From: Blastobasis lacticolella
Taxonomy: Eukaryota; Arthropoda; Insecta; Lepidoptera; Blastobasidae
Length of the DNA stretch: 64,000 bases
Direction: 5' to 3'
NCBI GenBank assembly: GCA_905147135.1
Contig: LR990053.1
Coordinates: forward strand, 7,080,501-7,144,500
Shown here: one piece after another, positions 1 through 13,700 of the stretch
How positions within the stretch are numbered: position 1 is the stretch's first letter
How the letters are laid out: each line of letters opens with the position of its first letter
The notes under the pieces: generated by a model
What the model was told of the DNA's origin: nothing
Seen by the model: the letters and a program-made list of their open reading frames with translations, nothing else
Databases searched by the model: none
Made by a program: the position numbers and the translations under genes

Positions 1-172
1 AACTGGCCACTGTGAACTTAGCTTTCTAATTTGTCGCGACGCGATTGCTCGAAGGGCGGGACTAGGCCAGGCGGACAACGATGACTCACAATTTTCTTAC
101 CGCGAATGACTACAACCGTCTACCTTCCTTTGCAACTAACATCATATTAATCTGGCCTATACAATCCCCCAG

Positions 173-3100
173 CACCACGAAACGCTGTCGATGTCCTCCG
201 AGTCGACCCTCGAAGAGGGCTGCGGGGTGCCCCTCCACGACCGCATCAAGATAGTCTCGCAGCAGTCGACGGCGAGACCGGGCGCCATCATACAACTGCA
301 CGCCATCGCGGACGCGACGCACGACTGGCACAACACGCAGTTGCTGCATGTGTTCCAGCAGCAGCTGATTACGGGTTAGTGGGGGCGGCAGTGTATGCTG
401 ATATTTGATTCGGGAGGAATGTGTCGTGGATTGTTGGTTTTTGTAGTGGTAGAAGTCTGTTAAGGTTGAGAAGGTTCTCACAACACGCAGTTGCTGCATG
501 TGTTCCAGCAGCAGCTGATTACGGGTTAGTGGGGGCGGCAGTGTATGCTGATATTTGATTCGGGAGGAATGTGTCGTGGATTGTTGGTTTTTGTAGTGGT
601 AGGAGTCTGTTAAGGTTGAGAAGGTTCTCACAACACGCAGTTGCTGCATGTGTTCCAGCAGCAGTTGATTACGGGTATGTGGGGTTAGCAGTGGATGGCG
701 ATATTCGATTGTGGAGGAATGTGTCGTGGACTGTTGGTGGGTTTTGTAGTGGTCGGAGTCGGTTGAAGAGATTTTGTCAGGCATGAGGTGTGAGAGATTG
801 CCTGAGGTTCTGCTTTTTTGCAACCCTTACAATGTGAATCGTATATTTTATGACTGTCAGTTACCAATATCTATCAGTTGGCACTTGCTTGTTTGTCACT
901 AGGCTAGTTGTTAGTAATATAAAAAAGCAAGCAGAACTTTTTACTATTACACCCTCATTATCATTAAATGACTCGCTTGAGCTGCCGATCGCGGAAGATA
1001 TCAAATTTCCTTTTTATCCGTAGTTAATATGTTCGTTTACTGCTTGAATACTAATGGTTTCTCGACACGATGAGTTTAATCAACCTGGTTGGCTGTATTT
1101 AACATTTCACACATACACATATCCTACCAACCAATCAAGAAGTTATATAAAAGTGAAAAGAACACTTCCAATTGTATAGATTTCTCACTATTTGTTTTTC
1201 CTTTCTAACAAGAGTGTCTGTATGTATGTAATAAACGTCAGACCACAGAGAATGAGTTAGAGATATAATAAATATTTTTGTAGGTATTTCACTCAAACTT
1301 TGATTCGAAGTATGTCTTCATGATAGCAAACACTTACAACATCTAACCCCTTCCCACCACCAACAGGCGAACGAACAACAGAGGAATCAGACAGTGTGAA
1401 CGCGAGCACCGACGGCGACCTCAACACCATTACCGAGACCGGCCTCGAAGCGATTGTGGACCTCCGCAAGGCGGCGGTGTTCAACGAGCCGTTCTACATC
1501 GTGGTATTGGAACGCACCGATGGGGGGTCCACTGTGCATATGTGGCGGCTGACGGTGTCGTCACAGGCCGATCCTAATGGTAAGTACAGTTTTAGAGAAA
1601 TAAGTAGCCCATATAAAAAATTTATCTACACTTAGAAGAATTTATCTATCTGTTAAGGTTATCATCGTATGGTGGACCTTTAGATCGGTTGTGATTACTC
1701 TCTTGATACTGCTACTACTCTTACTGAATATGATAACTACATCTCTTATTATTGTACTACCTACATTGTTGATGTGCCTACCGCATGTAAAGCAAATAAA
1801 GGATTCTAATACTTGATCAGGTTAAATGGTTTTAGGTCGTTCACAGTTTTTCTTATCCATATAGCTGGCTACCGTCCTTGTGTAACCTAAAAACATGTCG
1901 AACAGCATGATGTACGCGCCGGACAGAGTGATGGTGATGACCCATGTTCGTTATCAATGGACTTTAAACTTTACTGTTATTCTTTTACGTTTAAATTACA
2001 TTTTTACTCGTCTCTTTCAGTCATCTCTTGTCGTAAGCTCATCTGTTTTACGTCGTTGCCAATACCCTACATTTATCCCCGGCCGGATATCATAAAAAAA
2101 TTGTCCGGTTATCATTATATATGGCTAACCCTAAACCTCTCTTCCCAGAGGATCATCCGTGCATCCGATTACCATTACAAAAAAAATATCCAATTATCAA
2201 TAATTATATATTAATAATGATCCACATCTAACCTTGACCCTCTCTCCCCAGAGGACATGTCGAACAGCATGATGTACGTGCCGGACAGTGCATTGGTACA
2301 AGAGGAGGAGGGCACCGAATCCCGCAAGAACTCCGTCTCCATGGACAACGACCGCCCGCCAGCGCCCGCGCCGCATTCACACATCGCTATCAACACTAAG
2401 AAGGTAAGAAATCAATCATCATATCATCACAGTCCATTATCAGTCCACTGCAGGACTTAGCGCCTCTGTCACGAAAGAGCATATAGCCATAATCTCCACG
2501 CTTGGCAGGCGGGTAACGTCCCACCTTTTCCCCGTCGGGATAAACCCTCCACAAACCCATGCTCCTGCCCACCTCTCGGTCGACAGAGCGAATCACGGGA
2601 GGTGCGCGCTGTACTTGCCAGCGGCTCTTTCCACATCGCACACTTTCTTAACTCCCTACAAGTTATTTATATCCTTGTCCCTTCGATGTCACTTTTCCCC
2701 TAGTGGGGCGTGTACGCCACAGTAAAACGGATGACTTAGGTTTCTTCTTCGTCGCATCCGGTCTAGCTGGTCTTCCACTTTCATTTAATGCCTTTACTTA
2801 TATGCCTGTAGGGGTAAGCAAAAACCACAGCGTTTATATGGTATTAAAATGTGGCCGGGCATTGTCGCTCCGTGTTGTGGCTCCGTCAGCCGTCGCCGTT
2901 GGCGGCGTGAACCTGATTGACTCCCGAACCACCAATATACTGCGTATCTCGTTCTTACCTCGTCCTGTCCACTTTGACGTTTGAAAGTGATTATTAACAC
3001 GTTCATTGCCGACCACACGATATTGTGTGATCCGCCTTGTGACGCCAGTGGCTGGCGACACGATATTGCATGGTTCAGAAATTTCTATGCAAAAAAGGAG

Positions 3101-4786
3101 GTAAATGAATTTTCGACCTGATAAAGTAAAAATAAATAAATAGACGACGTTTATTACACATAAACTCATGACACGATGATAAGTACATTCAAAGATAAAA
3201 AAGGAAACACCTGTACCATGGAAAGACCGTACAAAGGGGTCACACTGAGCATAAGCTATGGCTGATGCTATGGCGCTGGTTAGTCGTTAAAGGTGTTAAG
3301 TTACCCCACACAACAAAGAAACTACAACCTTATTCCTTCCCCATAGGTGTGCGAATGCCCCCTCTCGCTGCCGGACGGCGTGGACGTGATCCACGCGACG
3401 CCTGCCGCTGGCCACCTCAGCTCGGCGTCCATATACCCGGCGTGCCTCGCACCGTACATACTGGCCACCGCCTGCTCTGATAGCACTCTCAGGTAAACTC
3501 GACCAACAGTGCAGTAAAAATAGTTTTATAGATGAAACTAATGAGCCATTATCGAGATGAGCTATTCAAAAATGCGCATAGGTGGCGCGCTACATTATTA
3601 TAATATTTTGGCTGTATGGGGCTATTGTTGTAGCTATATGGCAAATCATACGTGTGACTGTCATCATTCATTGCCTCAGAAAAAATTAACACAAAAAACA
3701 CGAGGTATTATTTTATATTTGCTAAAGTGGAGTATTTGCGATATCCAAATCCCCCAAGTGGCGTTATGGAAGCGTAAAGTCGGCTGTCAAAATACTGCTT
3801 CCGTCGTTAGGCTTCGTTATTGGACAGACACAACTGTGCTATAGGTAAAATGACAGATCCATTTATGCCAATGTCACGGTTATATTATAATAGCAGACCT
3901 TACGCCTCAGTAGCGCCATCTCATATAATAGGGAGGGAAATAAGCTCATAGGACATCTCATTATTGTAATACAAAATAAAAAATTAATGTAACTTTTACA
4001 AACAATCGCAGGTTTTGGAAATGTGACGTGACGAAAAAGGATGACACCGAGTTCGAATACACATGGAAAGAATGGGAAATGATGAATAAGGATCAAGAAT
4101 CTACTATAGACATTCCAGGTAATTAATAAATATTCTTGTACAAATTCACATAGCGCCATCTAGCCGCAAACTAAGCAAAGTGACTTACTTTAACCTTATT
4201 CCGGTTAACGTACACTGTTTTGCTGCTTAACCCTGCCTGTTCAAAATGTTTTTTTAAACGATGACCTTAAATTAATAAATATGGACTGTAAGCTTTTTCC
4301 TTTTACTGAAAAACGTTTTATTAACGTTTAAAAGGTATTATTTTGTATAAAACTTAAGTTTAAAAAAGCAAGTGCGTATTTGGTGAAGAGGCAAAGTAGT
4401 GTACGTTAACTAGAATAGAGTTAATATCGGAGCCAAAACTGTATTAATATTGGATCCGCCATCTCTTTTAAGGTCAACCGCTCCACATAAGCGCAGCGTA
4501 TTCAGGCCGAATAGCCTGCGCCTACAAATGTGGCAGATCGTTCACCCGGCCTAAAGTCGGTAGCAACACAAATACTAATAGCAACAGTACAGACGCACGG
4601 TTCGTCAATCTGTGCGTCTGTGTGTACGAGTGCGAGAGCACCGGAGGGGCCGAATGGCTGTTGGAAGACACCATTCCGTTGAGGAATGTCAGTTTGCCGA
4701 GGGTTGGGGTCTGTGCTGACACGCAGATAGATCTCTCCTATCTGCACGACACTTCTTTTATGCAGAAGAAACAGAGATTGACACAG
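173..4786 (+). CDS. DmX: DmX exons 1-6: linker and WD40-type region before Rav1p_C
   Basis: Exons: 173-374, 1367-1579, 2252-2403, 3347-3492, 4012-4118, 4473-4786. They encode assembled residues 1-378. Exon 1 carries the family motif ATHDWHNTQLLHVFQQQL. Exon 4 ends and exon 5 begins in a WD-like strand (ACSDSTLR, then FWKC). Exon 6 is cysteine-rich and begins GQPLHISAAYSGRIACAY, as in the DMXL segment leading into the Rav1p C-terminal region. Exon 1 opens in frame at the acceptor (AG at 171-172), so it is not the gene's first exon. The exon 1 donor (GTTAGT at 375) sits inside a 150-bp tandem repeat, and exon 3 has decayed partial copies upstream. Introns 2, 3 and 5 hold only degraded repeats or unrecognised AT-rich sequence. 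Confidence 0.93.
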
Positions 4787-7700
4787 GTATGCCTTTTTAT
4801 ATAATATTTTAAGAGAGGTTCAGTTCTGGTTATAACTAGTTTGAGCGTTCAAACGCTTTGAAATTGACAACAACAGAATAGTTTTTATTTGTGTTATAAA
4901 TATTGTATAATTTTTTGGGCTTATTGGATATAAGGCTATCCTGAATGTCAAAGATTTTAAAAAATAAAGAATAAAGTTAAGAAGCATTCCAGTATTCAGG
5001 TATTAGGCGCTCAATGTGTTATATTTTGAAAGATTTTTGTCTTATTTCTATTCATTTTACTGTACTACTTATTTCAAGGTTCTTATGTTTAAAGTTTAAG
5101 ATTCATGGTTCTAAACAACGCTATTTTATTGAACATAATAGTAAATGAACTCGACTTTAAACAGCTTCAACAAAAAGTCAAACTCCACAGGTACTGCAAA
5201 CATTTTCATCAGACGACGGCCGTAACAGCCGAAACGGCGAATCGGAACCGGGCAAGTCCGCGGGTCTGCTCGCTGTCCCATCGTTTAGCACACTGCAGTC
5301 CCTACGCAGGAGTATAATGGAGAACGGCAACACTTGCCCGTTGACACAGAAACATCTAGTGCAACTAGACTGGGTCTCGAAGGAAGACGGCTCGCATATA
5401 CTGACAGTGGCCGTGGGCTCGCGAGTGCTGTTGTTCACGCCAGTGTCTAGTGATCTGGCACAAGCTAACCTGAAGGTCAGTGATTTTGAGTGATAGAAAT
5501 TCAATATACAAATGTTTGTTTTTATGTAGTTTCTAAGTTTAAGTTTGTGTGAGCATGAACTATGAAATAAGTATACCATATTCTATTCTAAATTGTATGA
5601 GCAACTTTATCCTGGTCACGGCCAATACTATTGTGATGAAAATATATATTTTTATTATCCTTCAGAGGCAATCATTTTGAAATAATGGCTTTTATGCTAA
5701 TCCTGTCTCCCTGTGATAAATTCTAATGTAATACTTTTACATTTATGTACTGATTGCAAGCAAATATCCTGGTCACGAAATCATGATTGTAACAGTAGCA
5801 TTCATAAAGTATACATTTGAAATTTTGAAATCAATTGTAAAACTTTTCTTCCAGGCAATGAAAGAATCAATAAATAACAACCGTCCAATTTTGCGGAAAG
5901 CATCATCCCTTGCCGCACCACTGTTTGTCGAGGAGATCAGATGGATGCAGTTGAGGCGTATTGAACTGAAAACAGCTGATGGGTTACCACCGCTACCTAT
6001 GCAGATATCGTGGGTGCGAGATGGTATTTTAGTGGTTGGAATGGATTCAGAGATGCACGTATACTCCCAGTGGAAGCCAGAAAATCAGCACTCCACGTAC
6101 GGAATTTACAGTGGACAGGTAACACCTTTTAATAACAGGAAAAATTTATTCGTTACTTGTATGTTGATTGGTATAAGATAGGGTTGTTGAATTAATCCTG
6201 TTCACGTGGGATCCGTCGCAGACGGCACGTCTCCCACGCCCACTCTCTTGGTTCCCACGGTCCGTCAAACAGGTCTAGCGTAATTAAGGGGCATATACGA
6301 CATTATCTCTAGCCACAAAACTCTGTTAAAATGTCACTGAAATCTCTGTTGCGACTAAAATCCTTATTTTCAAACGATTTTCAAAAATCGTTTATCACTG
6401 AATATTTTTAATACAGATTTGTGGCGAATTTTGAGACGTCGCACGGCCCCCCTTGCCTGCGATAAAGCATGGTCGTAGACCCCTTCATATACACCATAAA
6501 ATGTCAATGGCTGACGTCTACGCTACAACTGCAAGGCTGCTGGCCCCATGCCGTCCCCGTGAAGTCGACAGCCGTCAGCATGCATTCGGCACGTCGACAC
6601 GTTGCCAACGTGCCGTTCGTGTAAATGACCTCCAAACTCGTCCCCCCCAGGAGGTGGAGGAGGCGTCCGAGTCGCGCGCGCTCCGCGACTCGGACCTGCG
6701 CGTGTCGGCGCCGCACCTGCAGCGCGTGTCGTCCATCAACCTGCAGCTGCTGGAGCGCGACGCGCGCCGCCGGAACAAGGCGCAGCCCGACCAGCCGCAG
6801 GTGAGCCCTCCTGCCACATGATAGGCTGAGGTGGACTGACCACCCTACAGTGAATTCAACGACACATGATAGGCTGAGCTGCACTAACCGCCCAGTGGAC
6901 GCACCGCTACATGATAGGCTCAGGTGGACTGACCACCCTATAGTGAACGCACCGCCACATTATAGGCTGAGGTGGACTGACCACCCGTCAGTGAATTCAC
7001 CGCCCAATGATGGGCTGGGGTGGACTCACCGCCACATGATAGGCTGAGGTAGACTGAAAACTCCGTACTCCGTAATGAGGACAAGTCCTATGGTAAATTT
7101 CTTTGGCGATGACATTCCATGAGCGTGCCATTGACAACCGATTCTTCAATATTATGTACAATGTTTCTAGGGAATTCTAGTTCTTTTTAGGCACAACCGG
7201 CGGCCATTTTATATATCAAATGGTTTTGTTAGAATTTAAGATTTATATGCACTGTTTAACGTTACGCCCTCTCCTCGTAAAAAGAGTTTCTTTCCTCATT
7301 GTGTGTTCTCTATAATATAATATTATGAAGTCGTCATCGTCATACAGTCGAAATTTAAATTGTTAGCTATACCACCTTTTTATGCCCATTCCTACCATTG
7401 CGACCTATTTAGTCAGGTTCATAATCCATAGGTAAAACAGTTTCCTACCAAATTACACATGACGGCGGGTGACTCGACATTGGAATCTCCCGACTGTAGT
7501 AAGCCTTGACCTGCACGTCCTTAGATTTTAATTTAAATATTTTTAAAGAAAATTCACTCTATACTAACATTCCCAAAACCATAATTAAAAAAAACGTTTA
7601 ACAAACTTTTAAAATCTTTTGACTTTCTTGAAATAATGCTACTTGTATGTATAAAATACCTAAAAGTTCACTAAAACTAATCCCTAACCAACTTTCTCCC

Positions 7701-10700
7701 CTCCCAGCCTTTACTGGATTACATGCCAGACTATGGGCTTTTCGAGGCGTCGCAGATGGCCTGTCCAGTATTGCCGCAGTATCACCCCAAACAGCTGATG
7801 GAGCTGCTTAACAGTGGCAAGATACGATGGGTGAAAGCCATACTTGCTCATCTTGTTAGGTAAGTAAGGCATATCATGTACTGTAGTTGCGTCTCTCAAG
7901 GGCTTTGTCTAAAGTTTTTGGAAACAAAACCCTTTTAAAATAACGAGTGTGCCTCTCGTCTCGTAAACCTAAACAAAAATCAGATGGCATTTAGAGCTGT
8001 TGCGATGATTTAGTACATAACACCAACCTGGCAAACCCGAATTCTTCTTCAACGTTTATTTGTTTATTATATACAAAAAAAGTTTGACACAAGATTGAAA
8101 TTAAACTCAAGTGAAAAAGACACTGGTGAACCTCTATTTATTTTATTCAGATGTATTGGCGGTACTTACACCGTGCGCGCGTCGACAGGAGAAGAGGACA
8201 GCTTATCGAGACAGGTATACCTAGGTTTACCCTCAAGCACTGCAACTTTCTTTATGCCTGCCCTCTTTTTAAAAGAATACATAGAGTGCCAGTTTTTTAT
8301 CAATCGCAGGCAAATATGAAAGTTCAACAAATATACACCATGTGTCTAATCAAATAAAGCACATATTGCACTATCGTAAAGCTTACTTGTTGAAGTTAAA
8401 TAGCCTCCAGTATTTTTGTGTCGTCCTTGTGCAAGCGCATCTTGAAAGGGCTCAAAGCATTTTTGTATCTTCATGATTTACATTTCGTATCTACAACATC
8501 GGCATGTGTACGAGGAATCGTGAGTAAGAAACACATTCTTCTTTTTCGCACCTCATACGAGCTAAAGCGTATCCTCCTACTACACAATGAACTGTGAATG
8601 GATGATAATTGTATGTATATTCTGTGCGCCTTTTTTTCTACAAAGTCTCGGCACCACGTGGGCTAAACCCGGTAAGAATAATAAAACAGTGATAAATGTG
8701 TGTCTGTTGTCGTTCATAACAAGTTGTATATTTATACATAAAAGTTAATGCAGATTTTGTATATACCGTAAATATCATGATTTAATCATCATCACTACTA
8801 CTTACTACAAAGCTAGTGTAATAGTGCTAATAGGTCTATTCTGACACTGAATATAACTATTCATTCCCAGTAAGATGATAACAAAACAGTTGCATATCCA
8901 TAAGTAGTACATAATTTTTAGCCTTAAATCAGTAATCTACATCATAGCATTTCCTAGCCCCTCCACTGTGTAACCTTAGCATGGAAGATCGCACACTTGG
9001 GCACGAGCAATGCTACGTTTGGTTTGAGCTGGGCTTCGGGTGGACAGGTGACGAGTAGGGCCTGCCAATCATGAAAATTCGAGTAGCGCCTGCCAATTAT
9101 GAAAATTGGGGTCATTTGTCATAAATTGAATGGCAGTGATAAGTTCATATTTATTTCGTAGATGAACTTTTGACAATTACGTAATTAAATTCAATATTTC
9201 CAAAATTGTTTCAATACTGTCTGATTACAGTAGAGTTCATATTAAAATATAATTATCGAATGTCACCGTGTCCTATTATTTTGACATCACAATACTGTGA
9301 CTATTGTGATGTCAATACATTTAAATCCTTGGAGACAACTGGTTATACTGTAGGGAAACAAATTTCACAGATAACCAATTATCTGGCCATGGTTATCTCT
9401 AAAGAACACGGGCGATTATGCTTCAATGGTATCATTTAACTAGTGAATTCTGTAATATCAAGTTGGGTGAGAGAGTGGAGAGTGCACACACAGTTTTACT
9501 GTAAAGTAAAAATGGGGGTAGACGTAGATTCAAAAAACGGGGTACATCAATCAAAACAACCGCTAAGCATTCGCAAGCTTCGCAATGTCTATGCCGGCCC
9601 ACCGTCACCTGTCCCCGGCCGCTCGCCGCGCGGCTAGCATGGCACGTGTGTTGTTGCAGCGCGGCTGGTCGCGCTCGCGCACGCTCTCCGTGTCATTCGC
9701 CGCCGGCGCCGCCTCGCCGATAGATGGCGTTGCGCAGGTGAGACTTATGTAGCTTGAGGGCGCGGTTGTAAGGGGTCGTTTATCTGTATTTGGATATTTA
9801 AGCATTTTTGTTACATGCACCCTAAATATATTAATTGTAGACGTTTTGAGCGACAGTGACCACTTACCATCAGGTGGACTGTCTGCTCGTTTATCACTGA
9901 GAAGCATAAAGGAATTTAAAAAACAAGAATGGGGGTTATTGTTTTGCGCTGGTAATATGATCAACTTGTTGAATTGATCTCGATTGCGCGTGTGGTCGGG
10001 AGTTTACTGGTGGTAGGATTCAGACAAGCTCACCTGGGTAGGTCCCACCACCTAAACCTATTTCTGCCGCCAAACAACAGTGCTTGCATTGTTATGTTCC
10101 GGTTTGAAGGATAAGGTAGCATGAGGCATATCATCTTAGTCTTCACAGTGACAAGAACCTACGATTCTGCATTTTTGGGCACGTATTACAAATGGGCGAC
10201 AGTTACCGCTATCTATAAGGTGGGCTGTGTGCTTGTTTGTCACTGTCAAGTGTAAAAAAGGTTCTGCAATAATATTGTCTCTTTTGTTATATTTTTTAAA
10301 ATTCGGGTACCCGAAGTCATTTTACTTTGGTATAACCAAATTCGGGTAATACAGACGTAGTCAGTCCGAATATTTGCAGTAATCCGTATACGGGTAAACG
10401 ACCTAATGTAATTGCGCCATAACACACTTAAGATGAGTTTGAAATAATGCTTCTTTTTCAAGTAGACAAGCACTTGAGAGAAAGGTAACATTTTTAAATC
10501 TCATCTTTCTTGTGGTAATATAGAGCTAGCCGCAAATAGGCATAAGTACCTTGTGCGACAAACTAATTTTGTCTGGACTTTTAAGAAAATGGGCCAAGTT
10601 ACTTGAAACTTATTTGCGACGAGCTTTATAATTTTCTGATTGACTCCAAACAACGAGAGTTAATACATATCCAAATATTATTGTTTTATCGTCTATGCCT

Positions 10701-13700
10701 TGAGACCATGTATTGTGTCATTGTAAGCTTCAAACACTTATCCACAATTTGCTTGATTTTTTCACATAATATTCATTATTTCTCCACTTTTACAGCCAAT
10801 TAATCTATACACTCTTAGTTTTATCTCTTATTTTTTAATTAGACCGTTAATCGAAATAAGTTAAATACTAAACATTTATTTTCCTAAGTTAAATCCAGAT
10901 GATTCAATTTTTCGTTTTGGTTGCATATTTTACAACTAGTTATTTTAGTTCAACTTAAACTCAAATATCTTTGCAATAACTTCGTATGGATTTGTTAGAC
11001 TGATATTAACTTTATTTGATATTCAAAGAAGCACTTACTTTGATGGTGATAGAAGAAAGTGCAGTAAAAATATCACCAACGCGATTCAAACTTCTGTCAG
11101 CGCCATTTACTATCTACGTACATCATCATCTTGGCGTTAATGTCCCGGTTGCGCTCTCGGCAACGAAGGCCCGGGGTCCGCCTTGACCATTATCCACGAT
11201 TTAGCAGATCAGATCATTACAGTAGTGCGACTGGCATCTGACCTCCGTGACCCTGCTACCAGGGGAGCATGGTTATTTACTATCTACTTTATATGACTGT
11301 GACTAACTAACGTATGCTGACAGATAACGGAGGACGTGCAACTGGACTACGCGGAAATCACTTCGGTGCCGCCGCTGCCGCTGTGGACGTTACTCGTTGC
11401 TGACAAGGAGTCTCCCCACCACCCCTCCACTATTCAGGAGGCTAAGGTGAGAAAAAAAAATCTAGAATGAGATTTTTAGAAATTAAGATGAAAAGCAATG
11501 CAATTAGAACCAAATCAAAAAGTAAGGGTAATAAATACAGACATGTGTCTTTCGTATTTTAAATGTTTGTTTCATGTTTACTACTGCATTATTCTTAGTT
11601 TAGATTATTTATTGACTCATCTTTCTACCTGGTAACGCGAATTGAATAAGCATCACATCTAGATTTGTAGATAGATCGTAGATTCCAGATAACTAAATTT
11701 TCCGTCAGAAAGCCCTACCGACCTATTTCTAAGCTACTCTCAGTCACACGCAACTGGATCATATTTTCCATCAGGCATAAGCTATATTTTTCACATAATC
11801 TTGCAGGACTACGAAGACTTATTCGAAGGGACGATGGATACGGATGAAGATCTAGATATGTTGTTGCTTGGGGACGAAGAAGACCTCAATAGGCGACCGT
11901 CCATGCCCGAGAGGCAGCCATTGTCACACTTTGGTCCTAGACAAGGTACAAGTATATTCTCTTGCAATTCTCGACATTCTTATAAGATGACATTTATAGA
12001 AACTTTATAATAATCATCATGGCGTCAATATCCAGCCGGTGGTGTCACGCGTGAAGGCCCGGGGTCCGCCTTGACCATGATCGAGGATTTGGCAGATCAG
12101 GTTCATACAGTGGAGCGACTGCCATCTGACTTACGTAATCCTGTTAACAGGGGAACCTGACCAGATTGGATCATGGTTGCATTCAGTCGCCTGAATGTGC
12201 AGATTTCATCACAGATGTTTTTCCTCTTCGTAAAAGCATCGGTTAGTATTCGTAACTCATTGACACATGGCGACGCTGCGGATTGAACTCGGCATGAGAG
12301 ATACCGAGACGCTAGACATAAGGCCACTGACGCTCCATAAAAACCATACAACTAACCTTTTTACGTGTTCCCAGGTCGTATCCTCTCGCAACTGCTAACC
12401 CACACGCACCTCCCTGGGCTGAGCTCGCTGGACCAGATGCATCTACTCGCGTTGGCCGATACAGTATCTACCTGCGATGCGGACTTCGCCGAGAGACTGG
12501 CCACCAGCTCCCGGGTCGACGCCAACCCCGCTACGGGACAGGAGCTCTTGCCTGGTGAGCATGCCGAAGAGAAGGTCACGTCAATCTACCGAAAACAGTA
12601 TAAGATGAGCTTGCGTGTCTGTGCACGCGCATGGCAGTGTTAGATCCTTTTATACTGGTTTTGGTAGGCTTCTGCACTAAGACACGCGTTTAGTGCAACG
12701 CGTGATCCGCGGCAGAGTGAACGTATATCGACAAATATTTTCTAATTCTATCATAATAAACATCCAAGAATATGTTGGTGTGATTAATCGAAGGCATTTG
12801 ATTTCTAACAGTGAGTAAGTAGAAACTCTTCTTTACCAACACCAAATCAAATCAAGAGTACAGTTAGGTATACCTTCAACTTATCTCTATGTCATGTCAC
12901 TGCGACCTAAAACAAAGCGGCATATCTACTTACACACAATGTCGTACGAATGCATTATACATCAATCTGATATTAGACTCATTAATGAAAAGAATCGAGA
13001 ATTTTCGCCACCATATGTTACCAAACTAGGTGACAAACGCCGACAAGAAAAGTATTGACATTAAGATTTTGATATGTCAATTGGTATAAAGCGTAAACTA
13101 AAGTAGACCTTGAAGTTGCCTACATCTCAATTTACTTCAGTTTACACTAGCAATTTATGCGCTTACATTAACTATATTCAGGTAGCCTAAATTCAGAAGC
13201 GAAAAGCGTGAGAACAAATCAAGCGGAATGTATTACTCATAAAATAAAGTCCATTTTTGTATTACGGCTTTCGACGTATAAGTTGCTAATGCTACCAACA
13301 CCCGGCTTACCTCACCAGACTCTCTGGACGACTGCGGCCTACGGTTCCTGCTGGCTATGAAGCACTACGGCTACCTTCTCCGCTGCCTGCCACTCGCCCA
13401 ACGAGCCTCGTTACAACGCACCGGCGTTGGCACGTGCAACCTTGTGTGGGCGTACCATTCGGAGACACACGAACAGCTGTTGACCCTGATACCGGGGTAC
13501 GCGAAAGGACAGCCGAAGTGGTCCACAATGAGGGAACTGGGTGAGTCACTCGTGTACAGGAATTCAAAGAGTTTGAACCATTATTTTGTTTGTGAAACGA
13601 ATCCCGTCCGGCAGATTTTGGCGTGTAATTGCCGCATATAGATTCCCCTTTACCTTTTACCATCGATGCAATCTCACAGTTTTACTGCATATAACTCACG

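Noticed and set aside
110..823. 237-codon reverse-strand open frame with repeated peptide blocks
   Set aside because: It is the antisense of DmX exon 1 and its 150-bp tandem copies; the repeated peptide simply reflects the repeat length being a multiple of three.
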